From Anaerococcus sp. (GTDB lineage: Bacteria > Bacillota > Clostridia > Tissierellales > Peptoniphilaceae), in the NCBI GenBank assembly GCA_022780515.1, contig JALEUV010000029.1, forward strand, positions 1 through 54,905: DNA of 54,905 nucleotides. The letters run 5' to 3'. Positions 1-9,226 of this stretch are shown here, piece by piece. Each line of letters begins with the position of its first letter. Position 1 is the first letter of the stretch. Both the position numbers and the translations under genes were made by a program. The notes under the pieces were generated by a model. That model saw nothing but the letters and a program-made list of their open reading frames with translations, had not been told where the DNA came from and searched no databases.

Positions 1-2493
1 TGCTGCTTGTGGAACTACTGTGTAATTGTAAGCTTTGCCTTTTTGAGCTTGTGGTAGTGGTGAATCTGTGATTAGGTAGTTGTAGCTTCTTACAGATTCA
101 AGAGTTTCACCCTCATCTACTACTGCCATTTTTGTATCAACTTTGAATGCTCCAGCTTCAATTGCTTTTCCTGTTACATTTCCTTTTTCATCCATTACCA
201 AGTCTTTTGGAAGACCTTCTGCAGTGTAGGTTGCTCCATCAACTACATTATCATTATTATTATTGAAGTCTTCATATTTTGAGCCCAAAGCTACAAAGCC
301 ATTTACTACAAATGAATCTATTCCTAACAACTCAGCATTCTTTCCATCTTTGCCAACTCTATAAAGTTTTGCTGTATAAAGTCTTGTTGTAAGATCATTT
401 ACATCTGTTTCAAGGTTAAATGGTGAGATTGTACCTGTTCCTGTTGGTTTTTCAGCAGGACCTGTTGCTACTACATTTCCTTTTTCATCTTCCCAAACAA
501 TCCTAAATGTATCTGAAGTTGTTCCAAAATATGGAAGTCCTTGAGTATCTGTGATGCCTGTATCTCCTGGCATAGCTGTATTTAAGTTTGTATCATAGTT
601 TGTTATGTTAAACTTAATTTCTCCTGGCGCTAGGTAGAAGTCTAGAGGAATTGTTCTAGATGAATTATTAGGAAGTCCAGCATACCATGATGTAATCTTA
701 CCCCAATTAGCTTGAGAACCACCCCAACCTGTGTAGTAGTTATCATTGTAAGGAGTCCAAACTCTTAGATTTTCTGTTCCATCCACTGATACATATGTCC
801 AATCGTAGTTGATATGCTTTTCATTTTTATTTAAAGCAGCATCTGCAAAACTACCATCATTTGGATTTGATGCAAGAGTGCCAATTCTTTCTTTTTCCTC
901 TTCAGAAAAACCTAATACATCTGTAGAGCTATATTCTCTTGCACCTTTATTTTGTTTGAAGCCCCAAAGTCCGTTAAATTGGATAATGTATTGACCTTCT
1001 GCATTTGTTTTTGCAGTCACAGTTTCAGCTATCCAGTTTGTAGGATCTTTTTCTACTTCTCCTCTAATCCAGTTTTGAAGAGTATCTTCTAACCTTGGAG
1101 ACCAACCTGTACCACGAATTTTATCTATACTATCTAGTTGTAACATTGTTGCAACTTCATTTGAATAAATTCTCTTCATAGCATAGTCTGAAAGATATGA
1201 TGCTCTTACAACAACATCTGCTACTGGAGTAGTTCTATCAGCAAGAGTTCCCCATTGAATTCCACCGACAGCAGACTTGTAATCATAATAAACTCCACCT
1301 TTGATTTGTCCACCGCTTTTTGCTGGAAGAGGTGTTTCTGTTGCATCTTCTCTATGCATTGTAGGCTTTGGTTTTTCCATCAACAAAACTTTCCAGTTAT
1401 CGTGTGTGTTTCTTACTGTTGAAGAAGAAGATCCACCTTGAGTTATTGTAAGACCCGAATCTGGGAAGATTACAGATTCTCCTGTTATATATTGAAGTTG
1501 ATAGCCTTCTGGAATTGTTGTTTCATCAACCCAAAACTTGTATCTTTCATTCCCTCCTGATATTGTTGTGTCAGCGTCAAATTTTATAAAGTTTCCATTT
1601 TTATCTACATATGGTTTCATTCCAATGTGGAATCTTCCATCTGATCCAGAAGTTGCTGTATAAACTGGTGATACTTTTCCACCATCTTCATACCATTGGA
1701 AATAAACTTTAACACCTTCTATTGGTAAAAATGCTTTTCCAATTTGATTTTCATAGTTTAGGTTTACATCTCCAGTTCTTTGAACTCCTACCCAACCATG
1801 AACTGCATCTCTTGCATCTGCACTTACTTCTGATTCCTCTGGTAGTGCAGCATCTCTAGTTGCAATACCCTCTGAGCTAACCGCTTGTTGCTTGGATTCT
1901 TCAGGTTTGTTACTTCCTATTTCTAGCGCATTTAAATCTTCTTCAGCTTCTGGATCTGCGCCTTTTCCAACAAGTGGTTGTACTTTGTTTTCTTCTTCAG
2001 TAGGTGTTTTATCAGCAACTTTTTGAGCTACAAATGCATCTACGTCAAAGTTTTCATCAGCTTCTTTTCTAGCTTTCGCTTCATCTTCGATGCTAGCGAT
2101 CTCTTCATCAGTGTAGCCTACTTCTTCTAGGCTAGCAACTTGCTCTGCTGTAAGCTTAAACTCTTCCTTAGCTTCTGGTTCTTCAACTAGTTTTTTAGTT
2201 TCAGCTGGTGCGACTTCTGTTTCTTTAACTGCAGCAGGAGTAGTTTCTACAGGTTCTTCCCCTTCTGCAGCATCTTTCTCTGTGCCTTTTAAACTATCCA
2301 ATGCAGCAGCTTCTTCCTCGGTTAATGTTACAGGATTTTCTTGGTCTGCAAATGCTACAGGCTCATTTGTAAAAATTAGGAATCCAAGCATGCATGAAAC
2401 TAATCCAATAGATAGTTTTCTAGTGGCATATTTTGGTTTTCTATTAGAAGATTTTTCTTTTTTGTGTTTTATATATTCTAATAATTTATCCAT
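1..2493 (-). CDS. YSIRK-signal cell-surface protein, C-terminus beyond window
   Basis: I translated 831 codons without a stop from the ATG at 2493 (AAGGAG eight bases upstream) to the window edge, so the C-terminus, including any LPXTG anchor, is missing. Residues 21-41 form a YSIRK-type signal (KYATRKLSIGLVSCMLG), with likely cleavage after the A-F-A near residue 49. A Glu/Ala/Pro-rich acidic stretch follows to about residue 230. Next come two segments that look like Cna-B/prealbumin-type folds (for example VKVYFQWYEDGG...SGSDGRFHIG), and a tryptophan-rich stretch near residues 500-580. Residues about 752-790 match the putative-Ig (He_PIG) pattern GLPKDLVMDEKGNVTG. The YSIRK class is normally exported at the septum and sortase-anchored, so a wall-anchored adhesin or matrix protein is likely. 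The ligand is unknown. Confidence 0.85.
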   Translation of the reverse strand, partial: MDKLLEYIKHKKEKSSNRKPKYATRKLSIGLVSCMLGFLIFTNEPVAFADQENPVTLTEEEAAALDSLKGTEKDAAEGEEPVETTPAAVKETEVAPAETKKLVEEPEAKEEFKLTAEQVASLEEVGYTDEEIASIEDEAKARKEADENFDVDAFVAQKVADKTPTEEENKVQPLVGKGADPEAEEDLNALEIGSNKPEESKQQAVSSEGIATRDAALPEESEVSADARDAVHGWVGVQRTGDVNLNYENQIGKAFLPIEGVKVYFQWYEDGGKVSPVYTATSGSDGRFHIGMKPYVDKNGNFIKFDADTTISGGNERYKFWVDETTIPEGYQLQYITGESVIFPDSGLTITQGGSSSSTVRNTHDNWKVLLMEKPKPTMHREDATETPLPAKSGGQIKGGVYYDYKSAVGGIQWGTLADRTTPVADVVVRASYLSDYAMKRIYSNEVATMLQLDSIDKIRGTGWSPRLEDTLQNWIRGEVEKDPTNWIAETVTAKTNAEGQYIIQFNGLWGFKQNKGAREYSSTDVLGFSEEEKERIGTLASNPNDGSFADAALNKNEKHINYDWTYVSVDGTENLRVWTPYNDNYYTGWGGSQANWGKITSWYAGLPNNSSRTIPLDFYLAPGEIKFNITNYDTNLNTAMPGDTGITDTQGLPYFGTTSDTFRIVWEDEKGNVVATGPAEKPTGTGTISPFNLETDVNDLTTRLYTAKLYRVGKDGKNAELLGIDSFVVNGFVALGSKYEDFNNNNDNVVDGATYTAEGLPKDLVMDEKGNVTGKAIEAGAFKVDTKMAVVDEGETLESVRSYNYLITDSPLPQAQKGKAYNYTVVPQAA

Positions 2494-3051
2494 AAGTTCT
2501 CCTTAAATTTAATGTTATAATTTTGTTAATACGCAAAGTTATTAAAGTTGGTAACGGTCTGTTGTTGAAGTAAGGTTTTAATCAAAGCCATACTTGTTCG
2601 GTTTACTTTTAGTAAATACTAATATTTGCTATTTTTTCTCAAAGATTTAATTTATCTATATTTTATTATTACCCCTCCCCCGGTGCATTTTATGGATTAT
2701 GGCACTTATTATAAAATAATATTAATAGGATACCTTTTATAATTAACTATATTTTACCTGCTTATCTTTCCAATGCAAGTAATTTTATGGAAATTGTGAA
2801 GATTTCTTTTTTGTGATCGATTGTCGTTATTTTTCGTCAATGTTTTTTACGAATTCCTCAATTTTTCCTCTATTATCTCTATTAAAAGAGCGGCCGACTT
2901 AGCTTAGCCAGGTCTTTTTGTGGCTTAGTCTTTTGAAGTATTTTCCGCCCTTGTCAATATGTCAGCCATTGATATTGATTTCAGTTTTTTTCCAATTTTC
3001 TTTGGCAGTTTAGGTAGAAAAGTCTTACGGGGCAGGTTTTGTATGGTATTA
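2494..3051. other. Intergenic region with possible decayed coding
   Basis: There is no intact gene here. The half next to the surface protein is its AT-rich upstream region and carries the palindrome at 2609-2622. The half next to the Rrf2 gene has minus-strand stretches that read like protein between stops: one ends in ADILTRAENTSKD near 2940, another reads KIEEFVKNIDEK near 2850. They may be remnants of a lost gene, or chance. No RNA gene or terminator is convincing. Confidence 0.35.
2609..2622. promoter_or_regulatory. Palindrome TTAGTAAATACTAA, candidate operator
   Basis: This is a perfect 14-base palindrome about 116 bases upstream of the surface-protein start. The identical 14 bases occur at 26736-26749, also upstream of a minus-strand gene (3-hydroxyacyl-CoA dehydrogenase). 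A second inverted repeat (TTTACT-TTT-AGTAAA) overlaps it here. A shared repressor site is inferred. Confidence 0.45.
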
Positions 3052-3477
3052 TTAACTTTTTAATAATTCATCTATCGGTCTGGTTTTGAGGTCGTGGATA
3101 GATACTCCCTTGAGAATATGTTCGAATCCTTCTTGGAATTTGAGGTAGAAGGACCTAACTGGACAGGTATCGTATGCTTTGAGAGAGCAGTTGTGTTTGT
3201 CATCTAAGCATTGGTTGATGTTCATGGTTGGCTCCATAGCATTAAAGACTTCGAAAAGGGAGATCTCTGTTGGGTCTTTGAATAGACGGTAGCCTCCGTC
3301 CTTTCCTCTAACTATTTCTACTATACCAGCCTTTTTCAGTCTTCTAAGTACACGCATGATAAAGTTCTGGTCTGTAGCTGTATTTTTTGCTATTTGTTCA
3401 CTTGTAACTAAGTCATCTTGCTTAGAGAGGTAGAGGATTATTCTAATGGCATAGTCTGTTGATTTATTTAGTTGCAC
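3052..3477 (-). CDS. Rrf2-family transcriptional regulator
   Basis: This is a winged-helix DNA-binding regulator of about 141 residues. Family features are the opening QLNKSTDYAIRIILYL, the recognition-helix region (TSEQIAKN...FIMRVLRRLKKAGIVEIVRGKDGGYRL) and three cysteines in C-x6-C-x7-C spacing. Those cysteines sit where IscR and NsrR bind an Fe-S cluster, so redox or iron-sulfur sensing is plausible. I chose the GTG at 3477 because AAAGGAG lies just ahead of it and Rrf2 proteins normally begin M-Q-L. An ATG at 3504 would place that ribosome site inside the gene and add nine unusual residues. It sits alone: no isc or suf genes are adjacent, so its targets are unknown. Confidence 0.85.
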   Translation of the reverse strand: MQLNKSTDYAIRIILYLSKQDDLVTSEQIAKNTATDQNFIMRVLRRLKKAGIVEIVRGKDGGYRLFKDPTEISLFEVFNAMEPTMNINQCLDDKHNCSLKAYDTCPVRSFYLKFQEGFEHILKGVSIHDLKTRPIDELLKS

Positions 3478-3748
3478 AAGCAATTGCTCCTTTCTTTTTG
3501 TCAATACATTGGTTTTATTAGCTTTGCTATTTAATTAGTTTTTTTAATTTGTGTAACTTATTACATTTCATTATGTACCCAAAATTTATCTAATGAAAAG
3601 TTTTTGCAAAAATATTAAGGGACATGAAAACAGAAAATCTTCCTAGTTGGTATGGAGATTGGGTTCTGGACTCGGTTTTGTGAATGATTTGCTTCTTTGC
3701 GATTAGAGGAGCTCACCTCTACGAACTGGTAGGTATGGAGAACTTGCC

Positions 3749-6562
3749 TCACAGAAGTTTTTTTAGGTATTGGCCTGTATAGGAGGTTTTGCTTTGGGCT
3801 ATTTGTTCTGGTGTCCCTGTTGCGACGACGTTTCCTCCTCCGTCTCCTCCTTCTGGGCCTAGGTCTATAATGTAGTCTGAGACTTTGATTACGTCTAGGT
3901 TGTGTTCTATTATTACTACGGTGTTGTTTTGCTCTACTAGTCTATTTAGGACTTCGATTAGTTTGTGGACGTCTGCTGTGTGAAGGCCTGTGGTTGGTTC
4001 GTCTAGGATGTAGAGGGTTTGACCTGTAGAGACCTTAGCTAGTTCTGTGGCGAGTTTGACTCTTTGTGCTTCTCCTCCTGATAGTTCGGTTGATGGTTGG
4101 CCTATTTTGATGTAGCCAAGTCCTACATCGTAGAGAGTTTGGAGTTTTCTAACTATGCTAGGGTGGTTTTGGAAGAATTCTATGCCTTCTTCTACTGTCA
4201 TATCGAGGATATCGGATATGTCCTTGCCCTTGTATTTTACTTCTAGGGTCTCTCTGTTGTATCTCTTGCCATGGCAGACTTCGCATGGGACGTAGACATC
4301 AGGGAGGAACATCATGTCGACCTTGATGGTTCCATCTCCCTTGCAGGCTTCGCACCTACCACCCTTGACGTTGAAGGAGAATCTTCCCTTGTCGTATCCC
4401 TTCATCTTAGCTTCGTTGGTCATGGCAAATACTTCTCTGATGGAGTCGAAGACCTTGGTGTAGGTTGCAGGGTTTGATCTAGGTGTCCTGCCTATAGGAG
4501 ATTGGTCTATGGCTATGACCTTGTCTATTTGGTCAAGTCCTAGGATGTCGTCATGCTCTCCTGGTCTTATCCTCGCCTTGTTTATGGTCTTGGTGGCTTG
4601 TTTGTAGAGGATTTCGTTAACTAGGGAGGACTTGCCTGAGCCTGATACTCCTGTTACTGTAGTGAGGGTGCCTAGAGGAATTTTGACATCTATGTTTTTG
4701 AGGTTGTTGACCCTAGCGCCCTTTATTTCTATAAAGTTCTCGGAGTTACGCCTTTCCTTGGGTACTGGGATTTGTTTCTTGCCTGATAGATAGGCTCCCG
4801 TAATGGACTCAGGTGTATTGATGATATCATCCAGGCTGCCAGCTGCTACTATCTCTCCCCCATTTACTCCAGCCTTTGGTCCTATATCTACTAGGTAGTC
4901 TGCTGCCCTCATGGTATCTTCGTCATGCTCTACTATGATGAGGGTGTTGCCTATATCGGTTAGGTTCCTAAGGGATTTAATTAGCTTGTCATTGTCCCTT
5001 TGGTGAAGGCCTATGGAAGGCTCGTCTAGGACGTAGGATACTCCCACAAGGCCTGATCCTATCTGGGTCGCAAGTCTTATCCTCTGGCTCTCTCCACCTG
5101 ATAGGGTGCTTGCTGACCTGTTTAGGGTTAGGTATTCAAGACCCACATCCCTGAGGAAGCTTAGTCTTGCCTTGATTTCTCTGATAATTAGTTCTGCTAT
5201 CTGGGTCTTCATAGGAGATAGGTCGAGATTTTCAAAGAAGTCTATAGACTTATCTACTGAAAGTCTAGTGAGTTCTGATATGTTTACTCCTCCGACCTTG
5301 ATAGCAAGGACTTCCTCCTTTAGTCTATCTCCATGACAAGTATGGCATTCTATCTCGCTAAGATATTGGCCAAGTCTTTTCTTTTGGGAGTCGGATGATG
5401 CCCTATTGAACCTATCGGATATGTTTCTGATAGCTCCTTCGAAGGTCCCAGTGTATTTCTTACGACCAGAGTAACGGGAGTCGAATACTACAGATATGTC
5501 GTAGTCGGTCCCATAGAGGATATCGTGGATAAAGCCCTCGGGTGCATCCATAAGGGGGATGTCGTAGTCGAAGTCGTAGTGATCAGCTATGGCCCTTATG
5601 ATTTCATAGTAATATGTGCCCTTAGATGCTGTGGAATAGGGCTCGATTGCTCCTTGGTTTATGGATAGTTTGTAGTTGGGGATGATGAGGTCCTTGTCTG
5701 CCTCTAGGTGAAAGCCAAGGCCATTACAGTCCGGACACATACCAAGGGGTGCATTGAAGGAGAACATATTTGGTGTGATTTCTGGTAGGGATACGTGGCC
5801 ATCAGGACAGGCGAGTCTTGATGAGAGGAGGATGTCTTCTCCGTCTATGACGTTGACTATGAGCTGACCATCTGCAAGGCCTAGGGCTGTTTCAATGGAG
5901 TCAGCAAGTCTTGAGTCGATACCTTCCTTGATGACTATCCTATCTACTAGGACTGATATGTCGTGTTTTTGGTTCTTGTTGAGCTCTATCTCTTCGTCTA
6001 GGTCGTATCTGTCTCCATCTACCATGACTCTGACATAGCCTTGTTTTTGGATGTTGGCTAGGGCCTTTTTGTGGGTGCCCTTTTTGCCACGGATGACTGG
6101 GGCTAGGATTTGGATCCTGGTTTTCTCTGGTAATTCCTTGATCCTATCTACCATTTGGTCTATGGTTTGGGCCTCTATGGGCTTGCCACAGACTGGGCAG
6201 TAGGCATCTCCAATCCTTGCATAGAGGAGTCTATAGTAGTCGTAAATTTCGGTAACAGTGGCTACAGTAGATCTAGGGTTCCTATTGGTTGTTTTTTGGT
6301 CGATAGATATGGATGGGGATAGGCCCTCTATGGAGTCGACATCAGGCTTGTCAATGTTACCTAGGAATTGCCTAGCGTAGGATGATAGGGACTCTACGTA
6401 TTTTCTCTGTCCTTCTGCATATATAGTATCGAAGGCAAGGGTAGACTTGCCTGAACCTGATAGGCCTGTGAATACTATCATCTTGTCACGAGGGAGGGTT
6501 AGGTCGATGTTTTTTAGGTTGTTGGTCCTAGCTCCCTTTATAACTATATTATGTTCTGTCAA
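3749..6562 (-). CDS. uvrA: Excinuclease ABC subunit A
   Basis: This is the damage-recognition ATPase of nucleotide excision repair, 937 residues, a normal full length. It has two ABC modules. The first has Walker [10 protein letters not shown] at residues 33-41 and signature [12 protein letters not shown]; the second has [10 protein letters not shown] and [12 protein letters not shown]. Zinc-finger cysteine pairs are visible (CPVCGKP near residue 120, CPDCNGLG in the insertion region, CEACKGDG and CEVCHGKRY in module two). Its start overlaps the end of uvrB by four bases, so the two are cotranscribed as uvrB-uvrA. The 244 bases between its stop and the Rrf2 start contain only a weak five-base hairpin without a U-run, so no clear terminator. 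Confidence 0.98.
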   Translation of the reverse strand: MTEHNIVIKGARTNNLKNIDLTLPRDKMIVFTGLSGSGKSTLAFDTIYAEGQRKYVESLSSYARQFLGNIDKPDVDSIEGLSPSISIDQKTTNRNPRSTVATVTEIYDYYRLLYARIGDAYCPVCGKPIEAQTIDQMVDRIKELPEKTRIQILAPVIRGKKGTHKKALANIQKQGYVRVMVDGDRYDLDEEIELNKNQKHDISVLVDRIVIKEGIDSRLADSIETALGLADGQLIVNVIDGEDILLSSRLACPDGHVSLPEITPNMFSFNAPLGMCPDCNGLGFHLEADKDLIIPNYKLSINQGAIEPYSTASKGTYYYEIIRAIADHYDFDYDIPLMDAPEGFIHDILYGTDYDISVVFDSRYSGRKKYTGTFEGAIRNISDRFNRASSDSQKKRLGQYLSEIECHTCHGDRLKEEVLAIKVGGVNISELTRLSVDKSIDFFENLDLSPMKTQIAELIIREIKARLSFLRDVGLEYLTLNRSASTLSGGESQRIRLATQIGSGLVGVSYVLDEPSIGLHQRDNDKLIKSLRNLTDIGNTLIIVEHDEDTMRAADYLVDIGPKAGVNGGEIVAAGSLDDIINTPESITGAYLSGKKQIPVPKERRNSENFIEIKGARVNNLKNIDVKIPLGTLTTVTGVSGSGKSSLVNEILYKQATKTINKARIRPGEHDDILGLDQIDKVIAIDQSPIGRTPRSNPATYTKVFDSIREVFAMTNEAKMKGYDKGRFSFNVKGGRCEACKGDGTIKVDMMFLPDVYVPCEVCHGKRYNRETLEVKYKGKDISDILDMTVEEGIEFFQNHPSIVRKLQTLYDVGLGYIKIGQPSTELSGGEAQRVKLATELAKVSTGQTLYILDEPTTGLHTADVHKLIEVLNRLVEQNNTVVIIEHNLDVIKVSDYIIDLGPEGGDGGGNVVATGTPEQIAQSKTSYTGQYLKKLL

Positions 6563-8529
6563 TTTATATCGCCTCCAAAGTCTTTTTTCATCTTGGCTAT
6601 TTGGTCACGCAGGTTGGCTGCTCTCTCGAAGTCCAATTCTTCAGCTGCCTTGTACATTTCGCTTTCCATGTTGATGAGGATAGCGCCTAGGTCTTCCTTA
6701 CTAAATTCTTGGACTTCTTCTTGGTCGTTTTTCTTGGTGATTTGGATTATCTCTGCTACGTCTTTTTTAATGGTGGTAGGGGTTATGCCGTTTTCTTGGT
6801 TGTAGGCTGTTTGGATAGACCTACGGCGGTCGGTTTCGTCTATGGCCTTTTGCATGGATTTGGTTATCCTATCGCCATACATGATTACCCTGCCCTCTGA
6901 GTTTCTCGCTGCCCTTCCTATGGTTTGGATGAGGGAAGTCTCAGACCTTAAGAAGCCTTCCTTGTCTGCATCGAGGATTGCTATGAGGGATACTTCTGGT
7001 ATGTCTAAGCCCTCACGAAGGAGGTTGATACCGACTAGGACATCAAATTCTCCCAGTCTTAGCTCTCTAATTATTTCGCTTCTCTCGATGGTCTTCACAT
7101 CAGAGTGGAGGTATCTTACCTTGATGCCTGCTTCTGTTAGGTAGGTCGTGAGATCTTCTGCCATACGCTTGGTAAGGGTTGTAACGAGGACCCTATCCCC
7201 CTTGTCTATGGTCTTGTGGATTTCTTCTATAAGGTCATCAATTTGGTTCTCTGTTGGTCTAACCTCGATGGTTGGGTCTAGGAGGCCGGTTGGTCTTATG
7301 ATTTGCTCTACAAGCTTGCCAGAGGTCTTTTCCATCTCGTAGGGACCAGGGGTGGCTGATACGTAGATGGCTTGGTTGATAAGTCTTTCGAATTCATCAA
7401 ACTTCAAGGGTCTATTGTCAAGAGCTGAGGGAAGTCTGAAACCGTAGTCGACCAGGTTTTGCTTTCTTGACCTGTCTCCCTCATACATACCTCCTACTTG
7501 GGGAATGGTAACGTGGGATTCGTCTACCATGAGTACAAAGTCCTTGGGAAAATAATCGATTAGGGTGTAGGGACGGGACCCAGGCTCTCTTTGGCTAAGG
7601 TGTCTGGAGTAGTTTTCTATACCAGAGCAGTAGCCGATTTCCTTAAGCATTTCAAGGTCGTACTTGGTTCTTTGTTCAAGTCTTTGGGCCTCTAGGAGCT
7701 TATTTTCCTTATTAAAAATATCTAGGGTTTCTTCCAGTTCCTTTTCTATAGTTACTACAGCCTTGTCCACCTTCTCACTAGATGTAGCGTAGTGGCTGGC
7801 AGGGTAGATATAGCCATGGCTTAGGTGAGCTAGGATTTTGCCTGTAAGGGCATCAAATTCTGAAATTTCTTCGATCTCATCTCCGAAGAATTCTACCCTT
7901 ATGGCCTTTTGGTCAAAGCCTGCTGGGAAGATGTCTAGGATATCCCCCCTACGTCTGAAGGTCCCCCTAGTGAAGTCGACATCATTTCTTACATATTGGA
8001 TGTCTATAAGTTTTCTCATAACGTCTTCTGGGGAAATCTCTTGGCCAGGACGAAGGGAGACTACCAGGTGCTTGTATTCGATAGGGTCACCTAGGCCGTA
8101 AATGCAGGATACACTTGCAACGATTATGACATCTTTTCTTTCAAAAAGTGACATGGTGGCACTGTGACGCATCTTGTCTATCTCATCATTCATGGATGAG
8201 TCCTTGGCTATGTAGGTATCTGTCGCAGCTACATAGGCTTCTGGTTGGTAGTAGTCGTAATAAGATACGAAGAACTCGACAGCATTTTCTGGGAAAAACT
8301 CCTTAAATTCTGTAAAGAGCTGATAGGCTAGGGTCTTGTTGTGGGCAAGGACTAGGGTAGGTCTTTGGACCTCGCTTATGATATTTGCCATGGTGAAGGT
8401 CTTACCAGAGCCTGTAACTCCCCTAAGGATTTGGCTCTTCTTTCCCTCCCTAAGGCCTTGAGATAATTTTTCTATAGCTTGGGGCTGATCACCCGTTGGT
8501 TTGTATGATGAATGTAATTTGAATTCCAT
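6559..8529 (-). CDS. uvrB: Excinuclease ABC subunit B
   Basis: This helicase-like protein receives damaged DNA from UvrA and recruits UvrC; 656 residues, normal length. Visible motifs are Walker A GVTGSGKT at residues 37-44, the damage-probing beta-hairpin region ([10 protein letters not shown]), DESH in motif II, and motifs V-VI ([22 protein letters not shown]). The C-terminal UVR domain ([20 protein letters not shown]) contacts UvrC. It is the first gene of the pair with uvrA. The ribosome site is weak (AAGAAAG), but the N-terminus [19 protein letters not shown] is canonical. I looked for a Bacillus-type LexA box upstream and saw none. Confidence 0.98.
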   Translation of the reverse strand: MEFKLHSSYKPTGDQPQAIEKLSQGLREGKKSQILRGVTGSGKTFTMANIISEVQRPTLVLAHNKTLAYQLFTEFKEFFPENAVEFFVSYYDYYQPEAYVAATDTYIAKDSSMNDEIDKMRHSATMSLFERKDVIIVASVSCIYGLGDPIEYKHLVVSLRPGQEISPEDVMRKLIDIQYVRNDVDFTRGTFRRRGDILDIFPAGFDQKAIRVEFFGDEIEEISEFDALTGKILAHLSHGYIYPASHYATSSEKVDKAVVTIEKELEETLDIFNKENKLLEAQRLEQRTKYDLEMLKEIGYCSGIENYSRHLSQREPGSRPYTLIDYFPKDFVLMVDESHVTIPQVGGMYEGDRSRKQNLVDYGFRLPSALDNRPLKFDEFERLINQAIYVSATPGPYEMEKTSGKLVEQIIRPTGLLDPTIEVRPTENQIDDLIEEIHKTIDKGDRVLVTTLTKRMAEDLTTYLTEAGIKVRYLHSDVKTIERSEIIRELRLGEFDVLVGINLLREGLDIPEVSLIAILDADKEGFLRSETSLIQTIGRAARNSEGRVIMYGDRITKSMQKAIDETDRRRSIQTAYNQENGITPTTIKKDVAEIIQITKKNDQEEVQEFSKEDLGAILINMESEMYKAAEELDFERAANLRDQIAKMKKDFGGDIN

Positions 8530-8635
8530 TAAAACTTCTTTCTATATACGCAATGTTAATTCCTAGTAAACTTGTATTAAAAGTATACTAATCTTTGAAT
8601 CATTTTCAATGGAGGATGATTTTACCAAAAAGTTA

Positions 8636-8664
8636 TTGACAAGGTAAAATTTTTGTTGTAATAT
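8636..8664 (+). promoter_or_regulatory. Sigma-A promoter of the metal-resistance operon
   Basis: A perfect -35 TTGACA (8636-8641) and -10 TAATAT (8659-8664) are separated by 17 bases. The -10 overlaps the operator at 8663-8682, so bound repressor would block RNA polymerase. Confidence 0.85.
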
Positions 8665-8682
8665 ATGAATATCAATTCATAT
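8663..8682. promoter_or_regulatory. ArsR/SmtB-type operator
   Basis: A perfect inverted repeat, ATATGAAT-ATCA-ATTCATAT, lies between the -10 box and the ribosome site. It has the TGAA/TTCA half-sites typical of CzrA/SmtB/CadC operators. Autorepression by the adjacent gene is inferred from position and family. Confidence 0.85.
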
Positions 8683-8694
8683 GAGGAGTCATTC

Positions 8695-9003
8695 ATGAGT
8701 GAATTTAAAATAAATTTGGAGAGCGAAGTTCTATATGATATGGCAGATTTTTTTAAGGTCTTTGCCGATCCTACTAGGATCAAGATCCTCATTACCCTCT
8801 ATGGGGGAGAGATTAGTGTCAAGGAGATTGCCGGAAAGCTTGGTATGAGCCATTCAGCCATCTCCCACCAGCTTTCTTATCTTAGGGATAAGGATTTGGT
8901 GAGGGCCAGGCGAGATGGTAAAAATATGGTCTACGACCTTGCTGATAAGCATATCAAGATAATTATGGAAACAGGACTTTGCCACATAAAGGAGAAGGTA
9001 TGA
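8695..9003 (+). CDS. ArsR-family metal-sensing repressor
   Basis: This is a winged-helix repressor of about 102 residues that should release its operator on metal binding. The HTH is clear (VKEIAGKLGMSHSAISHQLSYLRDKDLV...RDGKNMVYDL). The C-terminal helix has D and H residues (LADKHIKIIMETGLCHIK) resembling the alpha-5 zinc site of CzrA/SmtB. There is no N-terminal CxC motif of the CadC cadmium/lead site, so zinc or cobalt is the more likely inducer. I chose ATG 8695, after GAGGAG; the in-frame ATG at 8665 lies inside the operator and near the transcription start. The stop overlaps the next start (ATGA), indicating tight coupling to the HMA protein and ATPase. Confidence 0.9.
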   Translation: MSEFKINLESEVLYDMADFFKVFADPTRIKILITLYGGEISVKEIAGKLGMSHSAISHQLSYLRDKDLVRARRDGKNMVYDLADKHIKIIMETGLCHIKEKV

Positions 9004-9224
9004 AAAAAAGATTTAAGTTTGAAGGACTAAGGTGCGCTAATTGTGCCAACAAAATAGAAGATAGGATTAAGAACTTAGAGGGTGTCCTCGATGCTAATGT
9101 GTCTTACTTTACCCAAAGTATCAAGCTAGAATTGGCAGAAGGGGCTACGCTTGATAGGATAATAGATGAGTCTAACCAAATAGCAGATAGGATAGAGCCA
9201 GGTAGCAAGATAGTAAGGAAGTAG
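9000..9224 (+). CDS. Stand-alone heavy-metal-associated (HMA) domain protein
   Basis: This 74-residue ferredoxin-like metal carrier has its metal site at CANC near residues 13-16 (FEGLRCANCANKIEDRI), the HMA GxxCxxC pattern. It starts within the stop of the repressor gene (ATGA) after AAAGGAG, and stops two bases before the ATPase start. Most Cd/Zn/Pb ATPases carry this domain fused at the N-terminus; here it is a separate polypeptide and the ATPase has none. It probably delivers metal to the pump or occupies its regulatory site in trans. Confidence 0.88.
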   Translation: MKKRFKFEGLRCANCANKIEDRIKNLEGVLDANVSYFTQSIKLELAEGATLDRIIDESNQIADRIEPGSKIVRK

Positions 9225-9226
9225 CT

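Noticed and set aside
3690-3748. A terminator after uvrA
   Set aside because: AGAGG/CCTCT gives only five pairs and no T-run follows on the transcribed strand.
4271-8101. Several plus-strand open frames across the uvrA-uvrB region
   Set aside because: They lie opposite highly conserved genes, have no ribosome sites and encode unrecognisable, serine/arginine-rich sequence. They arise from codon bias on the other strand.
8665-8694. An earlier ATG for the ArsR repressor
   Set aside because: It lies inside the operator and next to the -10 box, so it is unlikely to be in the message; GAGGAG precedes the later ATG.
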